DNA from: Echinarachnius parma
Lineage: Eukaryota > Echinodermata > Echinoidea > Clypeasteroida > Echinarachniidae
NCBI GenBank assembly: GCA_037951105.1
Contig: JBAMJV010007461.1
Span: forward strand, 1 to 64,000
Length of the DNA: 64,000 bases
Direction of reading: 5' to 3'
In this document: positions 61,830-64,000 of the stretch, in pieces
How positions within the stretch are numbered: the first letter of the stretch is position 1
Layout of the letters: every line of letters starts with the position of its first letter
Translations under genes and position numbers: made by a program
The notes under the pieces: generated by a model
Told to the model about the DNA's origin: nothing
Seen by the model: only the letters and a program-made list of their open reading frames with translations
Databases searched by the model: none

Positions 61830-61868
61830 CCCTGCAGCAAATCCCAAACTGCCATCAAGGATTTTCCG
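61830..61868 (-). CDS. SLC39A11: SLC39A11 (ZIP11) zinc transporter, first recognised exon
   Basis: A 39-bp, 13-codon exon coding RKILDGSLGFAAG between a strong acceptor (ctttttgtttacag) and donor (GGG|gtaagt), phase 0 at both ends. Human ZIP11 reads RRILDGSLGFAAGVMIAASY at this place; the V begins the next exon here. It lies at the start of membrane segment 2. Upstream exons, coding the N-terminus and first membrane segment, should lie beyond 61.9 kb and are not recognised before the window ends. An insertion border (TTAA at 61,813-61,816) is 13 bp inside the intron. Confidence 0.9.
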
Positions 61869-62397
61869 CTGTAAACAAAAAGAAAACAAATATATAAAAC
61901 TCAAAGAGATATACAATACAATACTGTACCTAATACCTATGATAATTTATCTGAACCCGTTATTCAAAGCAAATATATTTCAAATGTGAATTTCATAACT
62001 TGTTTCTATTCATAATTTATAGTTCATTATATCTAATTAATCATGGTTTTATGTTTTTTGTTTATTTATGAATACATATATTTTGACTTTTATTTGCTCA
62101 TTGTTTTAAAACTACAAGTAGCATTTAACATGTCATGTACTGATACATTTTGAAGCCCCATTTCTTAACGAGGGCTCGACATTAGCGGTGGCTCGGTGGC
62201 CTAGGTCCACCAAAAGTTGACATCAGGCCACCCTAAAAAAAGTAAGGAAAAAAAGTAAGGAAAAAAAGTAGAAAAAAAAAATTTAAAAAAAATCGATTTT
62301 GGTGGCCCAATAGGACCACCTAAATTTGTACTTGAACACACACACCTAGTGGTACAATTTTATTATCAGTTTCAAAAAAAGTATCTGGAGCTCACTT

Positions 62398-62724
62398 TAT
62401 GATTCAAAAGGATCTAGTAACTTTGATGAATGGTTGACAAAATATAAATTGTTAAATTATAAATGGATATTATATGGCCAAGTAATGAGCACATTTATGC
62501 AAACTGATATTTGCTAACTCATTGCACTGACTTTGTATACAGTTGTAGTTTTCCAGTGGATAATTACAAATTTGATTACTTCAATTAAAAATCTTTTTAA
62601 TGAAAGGGAAATTTGAAGAAAATCTGTTCCATTGGTGATATGAATAAATGGTATGAATGAACCACTAGAGTTCTAAGTAAGATTTGTGGATGTGGACAAT
62701 GTTACTACATGTAAATCCCTTTAA
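62398..62724. mobile_element. Short copy of the TTAA shell element
   Basis: Collinear with the two outer parts of 52,415-61,812 but without the nested insertions. The right end tccctttaa is kept; the left terminus is worn (aaaggatctagtaac). Confidence 0.6.
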
Positions 62725-62864
62725 AAAACAACCATATTTTATTAATAAACAGACTGTATATAGAGACAGACACAATTCATTATTCGGTTTTACTGAGATA
62801 ATTTACAAATTTGTTTTAGTTACTTGAATTGATTGGGTTTTCATTGACTTATTTGTTATTTATA

Positions 62865-63466
62865 GCCAAAGAAAACATTAGGAAGACCTATTTTCATACA
62901 TTTTTGGACATTATCATTGAACATGTCATTCCTAACGCTATAGACGCAAAGCTATACATTTGCATAGGGACTATTTTTTGCCGACAGAAAACATGACAAA
63001 AATCGTACTAGAAGTAGAATTAATTTCTTACCTAAACTTTTACATGGCTCAGAATAATAGATCATTATCTTCATAATCCAGGGTCGAATTAGTTCGGATG
63101 GGCAAAAAATTCAGAAATATCAGCACATACATTGTATGTAGTAACAGTGCAAGTGCGAGTGTGCGATAGCGCACGTGCACTGTTACTACATACAGTGTAT
63201 ATGGGCCATTTCGAACTCCGGATTATCACACAGTTGTGTCTAAAAAAGTGCCGATATTTCTGAATTTTGTATCAATCCGAACATAATCGACCCTGGATTG
63301 TGAAGATAATGATCTATTTATTCTGAGTCGTGTACAAATTTAAGAAATAAATTCTGGTCCCTAGATGCAAACGTATAGCTTTGCACTAAATAGCGTTAGG
63401 AATGACATGTTCAATGATAATGTACAAAAATAAATGAAAATGTGTCATCCTAACGTTTTCTTTGGC
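62865..63466. mobile_element. 602-bp fold-back element with TA flanks
   Basis: Ends GCCAAAGAAAACATTAGGA and, inverted, GCCAAAGAAAACGTTAGGA; TA on both sides (62,863-62,864; 63,467-63,468). The arms pair almost to the middle (catgtcattcctaacgcta, tagatcattatcttca, cagaaatatc and their complements), with a centre near 63,155-63,165 where agtaacagtgca meets tgcactgttact. Confidence 0.85.
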
Positions 63467-63468
63467 TA

Positions 63469-64000
63469 GGAGGATGGCGTATAAATGGCCATAAAAAGAC
63501 ACAGTATAACGATTTATGTTATAGATGGGCATCCACCTACCCATTTATCAATCAACCAATCATTCAATCATAAATTCACCTTATTATCATTGATCATGCT
63601 TTAAATTGTTTTCATTCATTCGTCTCTAATTAACTTTGAAAATATCATCAATCATTAAAGGACAATGAAATCCAGACAAATTGTTGTATGTACTATAAGA
63701 CACTAAGTATAATGAATAGTCTCTGAAAATTTGAGCACAATTGGTCAAGAAATAAGAAAACTATGGCTCTTTGAAAAGAGCCATGTATTTCTTTGAGTGA
63801 CTCAAATTGGCAATGCACTCTGGCAAAGTTGTGGACAACTCCCCATACATTTTGTACACAAAATTTCAGTTTTGTTAAATTTTCTCAACATTTATGTTTA
63901 CCCTTCGTTCGAGTTCAACATATGTTTTGTAGAATGCTTTTATACATAACATATCATGAGTTGGGGGAATGGGAAAATGTGATTATGAAGAAAACTGTAA
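63469..64000. other. Right end of the window, no gene seen
   Basis: Probably still the ZIP11 intron upstream of 61,868. No exon recognised. Confidence 0.45.

Overview
The window looks like AT-rich genomic DNA of a marine invertebrate, most likely an echinoderm (a sea urchin is my first guess; not proven). The reasons are an intron-poor TRIM-type gene with two B-boxes, well-spliced animal genes (SLC39A11/ZIP11, IST1, a calbindin-like EF-hand gene), many pure C/G homopolymers of about 16-27 nt, hAT copies with CAGTGGCGTAG-type ends, a Tx1/L1-type LINE, tRNA SINEs, and tandem-core elements with GGAC microsatellites. Prokaryotic features are absent.

Layout. 1-3.6 kb: a TRIM-like gene on + with one apparent 1-nt frame break, followed by a small inverted-repeat element that supplies a poly(A) signal. 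3.6-29 kb: no convincing gene. It holds a TA-flanked MITE (4.8 kb), a hAT nested in a hAT, each with a perfect 8-bp target duplication (6.0-8.5 kb), a sister hAT (12-13 kb), a 1-kb fold-back element (13.6 kb), two arrays of degenerate long-period tandem repeats (16.5-18.4 and 20.5-21.1 kb) and microsatellites. 29 kb: the first coding exon of a calbindin/calretinin/secretagogin-like gene on -, with a TATA box. 30.5-31.7 kb: an old dispersed repeat whose second copy lies at 41.45-43.44 kb. 32-38.5 kb: a nearly full-length but broken LINE on -, flanked by about 300-bp direct repeats and itself hit by a 995-bp DNA element packed with 15 copies of a 12-bp motif. 41.1 kb: the last coding exon of IST1 (-). 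47-62 kb: three exons of SLC39A11/ZIP11 (-), in the order 61.85, 51.65, 47.3 kb.

The ZIP11 introns are dominated by mobile DNA. About 9.4 kb of the 10.1-kb upstream intron is one set of nested insertions: a TTAA-flanked element holds a giant inverted-repeat element, which holds a GGCAATTCC-ended element, a TTAA MITE and a hAT palindrome; a tandem-core HINE/pearl-like element sits beside it. The right edge of this stack is 13 bp from the exon's 3' end.

The most striking signal is a pair of related elements (49,007-50,783 and 52,613-55,108) with 6-bp target duplications. They carry a 14-bp motif at conserved spacings (about 180, 197 and 165 bp), yet the second half of the motif differs between the two: GGTAACAGCGTGAC in one, GGTAACGGAAGGAC in the other. 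This suggests concerted turnover of a recognition site.
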